Positions 26,379-36,076 of a DNA stretch of 64,000 bases are shown piece after piece (position 1 is the first letter of the stretch; every line of letters begins with the position of its first letter). The DNA lies in contig NZ_JAJLQY010000006.1 of NCBI RefSeq assembly GCF_020991275.1, positions 186,001 to 250,000 of the forward strand, written 5' to 3'. Source of the stretch: Actinocorallia sp. API 0066. GTDB taxonomy: Bacteria > Actinomycetota > Actinomycetes > Streptosporangiales > Streptosporangiaceae. The translations under genes were made by a program, and so were the position numbers. The notes beneath the pieces are model-generated. The model was given only the letters and a program-made list of their open reading frames with translations, did not search any database and was not told the origin of the DNA.

Positions 26379-26924
26379 TCAGAGCGCCCGGCCGAAGGTG
26401 CGGTGCGGCGACGCCTTCACCACCGGGGCCGGGTCGCCGAACCACTCGGCCTCCCGGATCGCCTTCATCGCCAGCTTCCGCTGCTCCGGATCCATCCGGT
26501 CGATGAACAGGACGCCGTCCAGATGGTCCGTCTCGTGCTGCACACAGCGCGCCAGCAGCTCGGTGCCCTCGACCGTGATCGGCTCGCCGTACATGTTGAA
26601 GCCCTTGGCGACGACGCCATACGCCCGCTTCGTCGGGAAAGCCAGACCCGGCATGGACAGGCAGCCCTCGTCGCCCTCCTGGATCTCCTCCGACAGGTCC
26701 AGCGACGGATTCACCAGATGGCCCAGCACATCGTCCACGAAGTAGGTGAACACCCGCAGGCTCACCCCCAGCTGCGGCGCCGCCAACCCCGCCCCGGGCG
26801 CCTCGATCATGGTGTCGGTCAGATCCTTCACCAGCGTCCGCAACTCCCTGTCGAAGTCCACCACGGGCTCCGCGGGCGTACGCAGAACAGGATCCCCGAA
26901 CAGACGAATCGGCTTCACAGACAC
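26379..26924 (-). CDS. def: Peptide deformylase
   Basis: Removes the N-formyl group from nascent proteins. The 181-residue protein has all three metalloprotease motifs: [15 protein letters not shown] and QHETDHLDG, giving the Cys/His/His metal site and catalytic Glu. GTG 26924 is preferred because GGGAG lies 5 bases upstream; GTG 26918 is also possible. It is the first gene of the def-fmt-rsmB run. Confidence 0.95.
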   Translation of the reverse strand: MSVKPIRLFGDPVLRTPAEPVVDFDRELRTLVKDLTDTMIEAPGAGLAAPQLGVSLRVFTYFVDDVLGHLVNPSLDLSEEIQEGDEGCLSMPGLAFPTKRAYGVVAKGFNMYGEPITVEGTELLARCVQHETDHLDGVLFIDRMDPEQRKLAMKAIREAEWFGDPAPVVKASPHRTFGRAL

Positions 26925-26990
26925 GACGGCTCCCAGCTCAAAGGTTCTCCGGATCAGCACCCAGTCTAAGCGCGACTGCTGTGTTTTCTG

Positions 26991-27084
26991 GCGGCTCCTT
27001 CGTCGCCGCGGATCGGGCGCTTTCAAGCTTCGGGCCGGTCCGACCGCCCTGGGGGCGTTCGAACCGGCCCGAAGGCGCCCGATC
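26991..27084. repeat. Dispersed palindromic element, copy B (inverted)
   Basis: A 94-bp element in the gap before def. Bases 26991-27022 are the exact reverse complement of 23153-23184. Outer arms GATCGGGCGC (27011-27020) and GCGCCCGATC (27075-27084) match those of copy A, while the inner hairpin (CTTCGGGCCGGT 27028-27039, ACCGGCCCGAAG 27063-27074) differs. It could also terminate the upstream 27176-28915 transcript. Confidence 0.75.
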
Positions 27085-27175
27085 TATGTCCGGGGGTGTT
27101 CCACCACGAGCCTGTGGCTTGGGTGGACGAAGAACCCTCCCGGGTTTCGTCTGACTTCGGCCTCGCCTTGAAGTC

Positions 27176-28915
27176 TTACTTGGACCTTGCCTTGAAGACG
27201 GACTTTCGGGCCAGTTTGGCCAGTTCGCGGTCGTGGTGGTGGTCGCCGATGGCCTCCAGGACGTCGGCGACGTCCGGGTGGGGGAGGCGCCAGATGTCGG
27301 AGATCAGGCCGGTGAGGTCGGCGTCCGGCGGGGTGTCGGACAGGGCCAGGTGGACGGCGTCGTGCGCGCCGAGCGCCTCGGTCATCCCGGCGACGGTGTC
27401 GACGAACATCCACTGCATGTCGGCGTCCGACGGGGCGACGTCCTCGTGGCCCTGGCCGGTCAGCCACATCAGCGCGTACGGGCGGGTCTCGGGGAAGTCC
27501 AGCGCGCCCCGGATGAGCTGCTCGGCCGGGCGGTCCACCTGGCTGAGCACCACGGCCGCGATGTTGCGCTGCGACGGGCGTCCCTCCCGCATGAGGGTGA
27601 GGAGCTGCTGGGCCGCCTCCTCCGCCGAGCGGCGGGCCAGCCAGAGGGCGACCTCCTCCTCGGCGGTATCCTCCCGGTGGAAGGCCAGGCCCTGCACCAG
27701 GTCCGCGGCCGTCGAGGCGGCCAGCTCGCCGATCAGCGGCGCGGTGTAACCCTCGGCCAGCAGCAGCTCCCGGACGGCGAACACGCCGAGCGGCGTCAGG
27801 CGGGCCTCGTCGGCGGTGACGAACTCGACGGCGCCCCAGCGGGCGAGGTCCTCCAGGTCGAGGCGGAGCGCCTGCGGGACGCCCTCGGCGAACACCTCGC
27901 CGTCGGCCACGTCGTATCCGGCCTGGATGTGCTCCAGCAGGTCCGTCACGAGCTGGCCGATCGCGACGGGGGTGCCGTGCTCGTACAGGCGCAGCAGCAC
28001 GCCGGGCAGCTCGCTCCACACGACCTCGACGGGGCTGAGCGCCTCGCCCTCGGCGTACTCCTGCCCGACGAGGCCGTCCAGCAGGGAGATCCAGAGGCGG
28101 AGCACCTCCTCGTCCACGGCGATGTCGGGGCGCTTGCCCTGGGCGACGGCCGCGCCGTCCCTCTCGATCAGGCCGACCTCGCCGAGCGCGTCCCACATCC
28201 GCTCGACCTCGGGCACCACGTCGCCGCCCGCGCGGGGGGCCGGCAGCGCCAGCGCCTGCGCGGCGGCCTGGGCGTCGGCGGCGGTGAGGCGGCCGTTCAC
28301 GACGGGGCGCTCGCCGATCCAGTCGGCGAGGCCGAGCGCCTCGCGCAGCAGGTTCGACTCGCGGGCGGCGGCGGCCAGCTCCGGGACGGGCGCGAGCTTC
28401 ACCGGCGGCACCACGTTCTCGGAGGCGAAGTGGCGCATGCCGCGCGCCATCTGCTCCTCCTCCGACAGCGACTCGAACTCGGCGATCCACGCCGACACCG
28501 CCGCCTCGTCGTCGAGGTCGATGCCTTCGGCGGCCATCATCCGGCCGAGGAACTCCATCGCGTCGCCCTCGTCGCCGCCGGACTGGGCGAGCGCCTCGGT
28601 GAGGCGCGGCCCGATCCCGTCGAGGAGCTCGCGGCAGCCCTGGGCGACGGCGGCGTCGAGTTCGCCGCGCGCCAGGTACTCCACCAGCGCGCGGGCCGCG
28701 CTGAGCACGGCGGGCGCGTCGTCCGGCCCCGCGAGGACGTTCTCGGGGAAGTCCTCAAGCAGCGTCTCTTCCAGCAGCTCGACGGTCAGTTCGCCCGTCT
28801 CGTTCAGATCCAGCAGCGACACGATGATCCGTGCCCCGTGCAGGTCCGTCCCGCCGCGCTCCCCGGCCCACTTCTCGAACCCGGCGACGGTCTTCTCCAC
28901 CCACTTCTCAGCCAC
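27176..28915 (-). CDS. Conserved-looking unknown protein, 579 residues
   Basis: Large soluble acidic protein with no recognised family. It is mostly predicted helical and very rich in Ala, Leu, Glu and Asp; there is no signal peptide or membrane segment. Landmarks are MAEKWVEKTVAGFEKWAGER at the start, VNGRLTAADAQAAAQALALP in the middle, and the C-terminal LPHPDVADVLEAIGDHHHDR followed by a basic tail (KLARKSVFKARSK). The C-terminal third resembles HEAT-like helical repeats. GTG 28915 is the start. It lies between priA and def in a housekeeping run, suggesting a conserved actinobacterial role. Confidence 0.75.
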   Translation of the reverse strand: MAEKWVEKTVAGFEKWAGERGGTDLHGARIIVSLLDLNETGELTVELLEETLLEDFPENVLAGPDDAPAVLSAARALVEYLARGELDAAVAQGCRELLDGIGPRLTEALAQSGGDEGDAMEFLGRMMAAEGIDLDDEAAVSAWIAEFESLSEEEQMARGMRHFASENVVPPVKLAPVPELAAAARESNLLREALGLADWIGERPVVNGRLTAADAQAAAQALALPAPRAGGDVVPEVERMWDALGEVGLIERDGAAVAQGKRPDIAVDEEVLRLWISLLDGLVGQEYAEGEALSPVEVVWSELPGVLLRLYEHGTPVAIGQLVTDLLEHIQAGYDVADGEVFAEGVPQALRLDLEDLARWGAVEFVTADEARLTPLGVFAVRELLLAEGYTAPLIGELAASTAADLVQGLAFHREDTAEEEVALWLARRSAEEAAQQLLTLMREGRPSQRNIAAVVLSQVDRPAEQLIRGALDFPETRPYALMWLTGQGHEDVAPSDADMQWMFVDTVAGMTEALGAHDAVHLALSDTPPDADLTGLISDIWRLPHPDVADVLEAIGDHHHDRELAKLARKSVFKARSK

Positions 28916-29061
28916 CCGACAACCCTAGAGGAGTTCCCCACCCTCCCGCTCTCTCCCCACCCAACCGTTAACCCCCCGTCCCCACGTCAGTCCCCCCACC
29001 CCCACCATCACACGACGGCCCAACCCCGGCCGAAGCCAGGCCACCAGCCGCCACCCAGAAA

Positions 29062-29192
29062 CGACCTGACCCGATCCTCCGCCGCCGAGCGCCACCTGTC
29101 GCGGCCCAGCCCGAACGAAGACACGCCGCCAGCCACCGCCCAAAAGCGACCTGACCCGATCCTCCGCCGCCGAGCGCCACCTGTCGCGGCCC
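29062..29192. repeat. 85-bp tandem duplication in a gene-free stretch
   Basis: Two copies of a 46-base identical core (CGACCTGACCCGATCC...), at 29062-29107 and 29147-29192, in a tandem array with a period of 85. The flanks also match partly. The whole stretch 28916-29279 between the 579-residue protein gene and priA has no convincing gene; the rest is C-rich on the plus strand with short runs of CCCC. Confidence 0.8.
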
Positions 29193-29279
29193 GGCTCGGC
29201 CGAAGGCGGGCCGCTGGTGTCGGTCAAGAAGGCGGTACCGCTCGGCTGTTGGCCTCCGTCTTTCGGGTGGTCGGCCGGG

Positions 29280-31307
29280 TCAGAGGAGTTCGAGGGGGTC
29301 GAGTTGGATGCGGACGGGGTCGGGGGCGCGGCGGGCGGCTCGGATGGACTGGGCCTCCTTGAGGGCTCGGGCGAGGGCGGTGGAGTCGCGGCGGGGGACG
29401 CGCAGGAGGGCGCGTTCGCGGGTCTCGCCGTGGCGGGGGTCGCCGTGCGGGACGGGGCCGAGCAGTTCGGCGGTCTCGGGGAGGCGGGCGTGGTCGAGGA
29501 GGTCGCGGATCGCGGCGGGCGTGCCGGTGAGCGACGCCATCCGGGCGGCGGGCGGGAACCGGAGTTCGCGGCGTTCGGCCAGCTCGCGTTCGGCGAACGT
29601 CACAGGGTCCCAGCGGACCACCGCCTGGACGACCGGGAGCCCCGCGTCGGCGGCCAGCACGACCCTGCCCTGGGGGCGGACCAGCCCGGCCGCGGTCAGC
29701 CAGCGGCGCAGCGCCTCCTCGTTGACGCGCAGGTCGGGACGGCCCAGCATGGCCCAGCCGTCGAGCAGCAGCGCCGCCGCGTACCCCTCCGCCGCGACGG
29801 GCTCGGCCCCGGGCGTCGCCACGACGAGACAGGGCTCCGCGCCGACCTCGGCGAGCACCGCGTCCCGTCCGGAGGTGCGGACCGTCACGCCGGGGAAGGC
29901 GCGGCCCAGCTCCTCGGCGGTGCGGCCCGCGCCGACGACGACCGCGCGCACCCGCGTCCCGCCGCACTCGGCGCAGCGCCAGGCCCCGGCGATCGCGCCG
30001 CACCAGCGGCACGCGGGCGCGCCGCCCGCCGAGCCGAGCGCGAGCGGGCCCGCGCAGGCCGGGCAGCGGGCGGGCTCCCGGCACTGCGCGCAAGCCAGCG
30101 CCGGGAGGTAGCCCCGTCGTGGCACCTGGACGAGAACCGGGCCGTCGGCCAGCGCCTCGCGCGCGGTGCGGAAGGCGAGCGCCGGTAGCCGGGCCGTGCG
30201 GGCCGCCTCGTCACGGGCCAGTTCGGCGTCCTCGCCGGTGGGGCGGACCAGCGGCATGAACCTCCGGACCGTCTCGCGCGGCGCGGTGAGCGGGTGCGCC
30301 CAGCCCGTCTCGACGAGCCGGGTCGTCTCGGCGGTGCGGGTGAGGCCGCCGAACAGGACGGCCGCGCCGCTCCGGTGCGCGCGCAGCGCCAGCACCTCGC
30401 GGGCGTGCGGGTAGGGCGCGTGCGGTTCGGCGTGCACGTCGTCGCCGTCGTCCCACAACACGACGAGGCCCAGGTCGTGGACGGGCGCGAACATCGCCGC
30501 CCGGGTGCCGACGACGATCCGCGCCTCGCCCCTGAGCGCGCGCAGCCAGCGCCCGTAGCGCTTCTCCGGCCCGTCGTCGGCGCGCAGCACGACGTGTGGG
30601 CTCGCCCCGTCGAACTCGGCGGTGAGCGCGGCGGCCACCCGGTCGGCCTGCCGCCCGTCGGCGAGCACCACAACCACGCCGCGCCCCGACGACGCGGCCG
30701 CCCGCGCCGCCCTGGCGATCGCCCCCGGCCAGTGCGGCCCCGGCAACGCCGTCCACACCGCCCGCGGCGACCTCCCCTCCGCGAGCGCCGCAAGGTAGGA
30801 CGGCCCCGCCGGATACTCGGCCCAGTGCCCCGGCCCGTCCGGCGCCTCCGGCACGGGCGCCGCCTCCCCCCGCTCCCGCTTCTCCGCCCGCGCGTGCCGT
30901 GGCGGCACCGCCAGCCTCACCACATCCGCCAACGTCCCCGCATACCGGTCCGCCACCTCCCGAGCCAGCCCGGCGATCTCCGGCACCAACACCGCCTCCG
31001 AAGACACCACCCGCTCCAGCGGCACAAGCCTCCCCTCATACCCGCTCCCCTCCCCCACCCCCACCACAAACCCATCCCGCAACTTCCCCCGAAACCGCAC
31101 CCGAACCCGACACCCCACCCCCACCCCCATCCCCTCCGGCACCACATAGTCAAAAACCCGATCCAAATGCACCAACCCAACATCCACCAAAACCCGCGCC
31201 ACAACCCCTTCGCCACCCCCCGCCGACTCCCGCTCCAAGCCCCCCTCACCCGCCGCCGCCAGCCCCTCCGTCCCCGGAATCAACCCGTCCTCACCCACCC
31301 CCCACAC
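29280..31307 (-). CDS. priA: Primosomal protein N' (PriA), helicase-defective type
   Basis: Replication restart protein of 675 residues. The N-terminal 3'-DNA-binding domain begins at ARVLVDVGLVHLDRVFDYVVP. The zinc-binding region has two Cys pairs (CAQCREPARCPAC and CRWCGAIAGAWRCAEC). The expected Walker A GKT loop is absent (the segment reads GRSPRAVWTALPGP) and the DEEH box is LWDDGDD, as known for actinobacterial PriA, which are thought to lack helicase activity. GTG 31307 is the start. The 5' end is extremely G-rich in the sense strand. Confidence 0.88.
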   Translation of the reverse strand: MWGVGEDGLIPGTEGLAAAGEGGLERESAGGGEGVVARVLVDVGLVHLDRVFDYVVPEGMGVGVGCRVRVRFRGKLRDGFVVGVGEGSGYEGRLVPLERVVSSEAVLVPEIAGLAREVADRYAGTLADVVRLAVPPRHARAEKRERGEAAPVPEAPDGPGHWAEYPAGPSYLAALAEGRSPRAVWTALPGPHWPGAIARAARAAASSGRGVVVVLADGRQADRVAAALTAEFDGASPHVVLRADDGPEKRYGRWLRALRGEARIVVGTRAAMFAPVHDLGLVVLWDDGDDVHAEPHAPYPHAREVLALRAHRSGAAVLFGGLTRTAETTRLVETGWAHPLTAPRETVRRFMPLVRPTGEDAELARDEAARTARLPALAFRTAREALADGPVLVQVPRRGYLPALACAQCREPARCPACAGPLALGSAGGAPACRWCGAIAGAWRCAECGGTRVRAVVVGAGRTAEELGRAFPGVTVRTSGRDAVLAEVGAEPCLVVATPGAEPVAAEGYAAALLLDGWAMLGRPDLRVNEEALRRWLTAAGLVRPQGRVVLAADAGLPVVQAVVRWDPVTFAERELAERRELRFPPAARMASLTGTPAAIRDLLDHARLPETAELLGPVPHGDPRHGETRERALLRVPRRDSTALARALKEAQSIRAARRAPDPVRIQLDPLELL

Positions 31308-31380
31308 CTATCACCAACCCGCCCCCACCGCATTTCCCCCTGTGGAAAACCCACCCCGGCCCCCTGCCCCTTCCACGCGG

Positions 31381-31689
31381 TCACCCGTCGCAGCCCACCC
31401 GCCGCCAGATGATCCCGAGGATCTGCGGAAGCCCGTCGGCCCCCTCACCGGCCCCGAGGTAGTCGTTGACCTCCCCGCCCGGCACGTCCGCCCAATACCG
31501 CGCGGGCTCGTCGTCCGGCTGCGACACCCACACCAACAACGTCCCACCCGGCCCGGCCACCACCACCGAATCCACCGAAACCGCCCACCCGAACTCTGCG
31601 GTAACACCCGCTTTCTGCCGCACCCGCCGCAGCAACTCCACCGCCGCCACCCCCCGCCGAAACGACGGCTCCGGCTCACCGCGTCTCAC
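31381..31689 (-). CDS. Unknown 102-residue protein
   Basis: Small soluble protein with VELLRRVRQKAGVTAEFGWA, a beta-rich middle (SVDSVVVAGPGGTLLVWVSQ) and the end LGIIWRRVGCDG. GTG 31689 overlaps the stop of the 30-residue membrane peptide gene by four bases. The third member of a coupled set read toward priA. I recognise no family. Confidence 0.6.
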   Translation of the reverse strand: MRRGEPEPSFRRGVAAVELLRRVRQKAGVTAEFGWAVSVDSVVVAGPGGTLLVWVSQPDDEPARYWADVPGGEVNDYLGAGEGADGLPQILGIIWRRVGCDG

Positions 31690-31778
31690 CGGCCTGACCT
31701 CACGTAGACGACCAGACCGACCACCAGGACGACCCACAGCAACAGACCGATGATCCCCACCACGATCAGATCCGTCAC
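31686..31778 (-). CDS. 30-residue single-span membrane peptide
   Basis: A tiny gene from GTG 31778 to TGA 31686. The product VTDLIVVGIIGLLLWVVLVV (first 20) continues as a hydrophobic helix and ends in a basic tail (VRSGR), a typical one-pass peptide with the tail inside. Its start overlaps the upstream stop (GTGA) and its stop overlaps the downstream start (GTGA), so three genes are chained. This coupling is the main evidence that it is real. Confidence 0.6.
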   Translation of the reverse strand: MTDLIVVGIIGLLLWVVLVVGLVVYVRSGR

Positions 31779-32011
31779 CGCCCCGCCTCCCGCGCCTCAA
31801 TCCCGGACTGCACCGTCAACAACGCCTCCAACTCGCCCACGGTCACAGCCGCCACGTAGACGACGAGCCCGGCGTGCATCTCATCCCACGTGAGCGCCCG
31901 CCGCCGCCGAGCCGACACATCCGTGGCGGTGGCCGCAAAAGTCCACCCAGGAAATCGCTCCTGCAACACCGCCAAGTCGACAGCTTCCCCCTGCCTCCCC
32001 GCATCGGCCAT
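31775..32011 (-). CDS. Unknown 78-residue protein
   Basis: First gene of the coupled set. ATG 32011 has GGGAGGG 4 bases upstream. The product contains LQERFPGWTFAATATDVSAR, RRALTWDEMHAGLVVYVAAV and a helical end. Its start is divergent from the HTH gene at 32212. In actinomycetes such short proteins often neighbour HTH/flavoprotein pairs. No function is assigned. Confidence 0.65.
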   Translation of the reverse strand: MADAGRQGEAVDLAVLQERFPGWTFAATATDVSARRRRALTWDEMHAGLVVYVAAVTVGELEALLTVQSGIEAREAGR

Positions 32012-32211
32012 CACGCCCTCCCGAGAATCTCAGCGACTGGTCACGGCCCCGGCCGGTGCGTGAGATCACCACTTTCGGGGCCGTTCTGTTGACGGAGGCC
32101 GCGATGTGCGGCCATCGTCGTTTGTTCGGTCTGAAGTTAGGGATTGGCGACAGGGCGTGACCGTACAATTTGTGTGGTTGTCCTGGCGGCCCCGCAGGAG
32201 GCTTGGAACCG

Positions 32212-33417
32212 ATGACAAGAAGCCAAGACATCGCTCGCCGTATCGCTTACTGGCGCCGGAAGCGGGGCATGACTGTGCGCCACTTCGCGGATCTGGTCGG
32301 CAGATCCCAGAGCTGGGCCGAGAAGATCGAAAGTGGTCAGCGTGAGGTTGTCCGCCTGCCCATGTTGGAGCGGGTGGCCGAGGTTCTCCAGGTCAACGTC
32401 ACCACGCTGATCAGCGACGCGGCCACGGAGGCCGAGGCCAAGCCCGGCGCTGTGGAGGTCTCAGCGATCAAGTCCGCGCTCGGTTCCTACGGCGTGCTCT
32501 TTGCGGACGCCGGCCCACCGGTCGATGTCGAGTCCCTCAAACGTAGGATCGAATACGCGAACACCGCCTTCCTCGCTTCCGACTTCGCGACGGTCGGCAG
32601 AATGCTCCCCAGCTTGATCACCGACGCCCAGAAAGCGCTGGGGTACGGTGGCGGAGCTGGCCGAGAAGCCGCCGCCCTCGCCGTCATGGTCTACAAGATC
32701 GCAAGTTCTACGCTGCACAAGTTCGGGTCTCACGAGATCGCTTGGCTGGCCGCCGACCGGGCCATGAGTGCGGCTTCCCAGGCCGGAGACCCCGTCTCGC
32801 TCGCTCGCGGTACCCGGTGCGCCGCTCGTGCGTTGATGTCGGTGGGTCAGCGCAAAGAAGCCGTCGAACTCGTCAACACAGCCTTCGGGCAGCTTGAACC
32901 GGACCTGGCCACAGCCTCACCCGAACTCCTGGCGCTTGTGGGCATGATGCTGCTCGCGGCCGAGATCGCCGCGGCGAGGGAGGGCGACGCCGAGACCTGC
33001 ATGGACATGCATGAGAGGGCCGCAACGCTCGCCGCCCGTCTGGGTGACGATTACGACCACCCTCTGACGGCGTTCGGCATGCCGAACGTCGAAGCCCATC
33101 GCCTCGCATCGCTCGTCCGGCTCGGGAACGGGCCCCTAGCGGTCGCCTACGCCGAGCAGGTCAGCGACGAGCACCTCAACCGGCTTCCGCGGGAACGGAA
33201 GGCCAACTACCTTCTCGACCTGGCCGAGGCGCACCGCCAGTGCGGGCAACCCACACCGGCCGTCAAAGCGCTGGTGCTCGCGGACCTGACCTCTCCGCAG
33301 GAAGTACGTCGTCGTCCGCTCGGCCGGGACCTCATTGCGGCGCTGCTCGCTGAGGAGGAGACCAGTCGGTCGGTGAGTTTGCGTCAGGTCGCGGTGCGCG
33401 CTGGACTGGTGGCGTGA
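32212..33417 (+). CDS. Helix-turn-helix regulator with TPR-like C-terminal region
   Basis: Protein of 401 residues: an XRE HTH at about 5-65 (MTVRHFADLVGRSQSWAEKI) followed by a long helical, TPR-like region (about 85-395) with repeats such as LARGTRCAARALMSVGQRKEA and NYLLDLAEAHRQCGQP. ATG 32212 has GGAGG upstream. A TACAAT hexamer at 32164-32169 may be the -10 site. The stop overlaps the flavoprotein start (GTGA). Such HTH-TPR proteins often control the coupled neighbour in response to small molecules. Confidence 0.82.
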   Translation: MTRSQDIARRIAYWRRKRGMTVRHFADLVGRSQSWAEKIESGQREVVRLPMLERVAEVLQVNVTTLISDAATEAEAKPGAVEVSAIKSALGSYGVLFADAGPPVDVESLKRRIEYANTAFLASDFATVGRMLPSLITDAQKALGYGGGAGREAAALAVMVYKIASSTLHKFGSHEIAWLAADRAMSAASQAGDPVSLARGTRCAARALMSVGQRKEAVELVNTAFGQLEPDLATASPELLALVGMMLLAAEIAAAREGDAETCMDMHERAATLAARLGDDYDHPLTAFGMPNVEAHRLASLVRLGNGPLAVAYAEQVSDEHLNRLPRERKANYLLDLAEAHRQCGQPTPAVKALVLADLTSPQEVRRRPLGRDLIAALLAEEETSRSVSLRQVAVRAGLVA

Positions 33418-33986
33418 AGGTGACGCGGCACGGTTCTGTTCTGTACCTCGTGGTGTGTGCTGCTGGGCCGGCGGTGCGGGTTGCCGACGCGGTTCGGGGG
33501 GCGCAGGAGCGGGGGTGGAGGGTGTGTGTGGTTCTTACGCCCTCGGCGGTGGGGTTTGTGGACGTTGCCGGGCTTGAGGCGCTCACCGGGTATCCCGTGC
33601 GCAGCCGTCACCGGAGGCCGGGAGAGGCGCGGGGGCTGCCGCGGGCGCGGGCGGTCGTCGTCGCGCCTGCCACCTACAACACCGTCAACAAGTGGGCGCA
33701 TGGCATCGCCGACACCTACGCGCTCACCCTGCTGGCCGAACTGGTGCCGCTGGGCGTTCCGACAGCGGTTCTGCCGTTCGTCAACTCGGCGCTGGCCTCC
33801 AATCCGGTCTTCTCGGAGAGCATCGCCTACCTGCGGCGTTTGGGCGTCACCGTGCTGTACGGGGCTGGGCAGTTCGAGCCCCACGCGCCGGGTGCGGGTG
33901 GCAGTCGGCTCGCGGCCTTTCCCTGGCATCTGGCGCTGGACGCCGTCCCATGGCCGGGCGGCGTCGTTGACGACGGTGGTGGGTGA
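33414..33986 (+). CDS. Flavoprotein (HFCD-like, PPC decarboxylase fold)
   Basis: Protein of 190 residues of the flavoprotein family that includes phosphopantothenoylcysteine decarboxylase and LanD-type enzymes. LVVCAAGPAVRVADAV gives the FMN-binding start, VVVAPATYNTVNKWAHGIAD the middle PATYN motif, and VLPFVNSALASNPVF the substrate-clamp region. The coaBC gene elsewhere in the window supplies the housekeeping enzyme, so this is a second, accessory member. GTG 33414 is coupled to the HTH gene. Substrate unknown. Confidence 0.75.
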   Translation: MKVTRHGSVLYLVVCAAGPAVRVADAVRGAQERGWRVCVVLTPSAVGFVDVAGLEALTGYPVRSRHRRPGEARGLPRARAVVVAPATYNTVNKWAHGIADTYALTLLAELVPLGVPTAVLPFVNSALASNPVFSESIAYLRRLGVTVLYGAGQFEPHAPGAGGSRLAAFPWHLALDAVPWPGGVVDDGGG

Positions 33987-34119
33987 AGGCTTCTCGGGGC
34001 TGGCCCGGCGTCGGTGAGGCGGCGGGGCGCGGCGGATCGACACCGGGCGGCGTGTCCGGTTGCTCGGGGGGTGGGGTGGTTTGGGGTGGGGTGGGTGGGT
34101 TAGCGTCGGGGGGACCGAT

Positions 34120-35896
<1,777 letters not shown>

Positions 35897-35911
35897 CCCG
35901 AGCCGTCAGCC

Positions 35912-35942
35912 AAGGCCCGCGCCCCGAGGGGGTGCGGGCCTT
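35912..35942 (+). terminator. Terminator after thiC
   Basis: AAGGCCCGC and GCGGGCCTT arms (9 bp), with further GCCCC/GGGG pairing inside, 15 bases after the thiC stop. Confidence 0.85.
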
Positions 35943-35978
35943 GTCACATCCTGGGGTAGAACTAGGGGTCTATGAATG

Positions 35979-35994
35979 TTGACTCATGAGTCCA
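35979..35994. promoter_or_regulatory. TetR-like operator and promoter of the ABC operon
   Basis: TTGACTCATGAGTCCA is a near-perfect 16-bp palindrome (one mismatch to the copy at 43034-43049). It overlaps a TTGACT -35 hexamer, with TACTTT 18 bases further at 36003-36008 as the -10. The region to 36076 is AT-rich, unlike its surroundings. A repressor bound here would block transcription of the transporter genes. Confidence 0.65.
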
Positions 35995-36076
35995 GTCGGG
36001 ACTACTTTCAGGCTGGACCAGTAAGTCAACTTATTTGGTCTGAAAAGTTCAATTAGCTCAACGAACAGGAAGACCC

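Noticed and set aside
32164-32169. A full promoter for the HTH-TPR gene based on TACAAT
   Set aside because: No -35 hexamer at proper spacing was found, so it is mentioned only as a possible -10 site.
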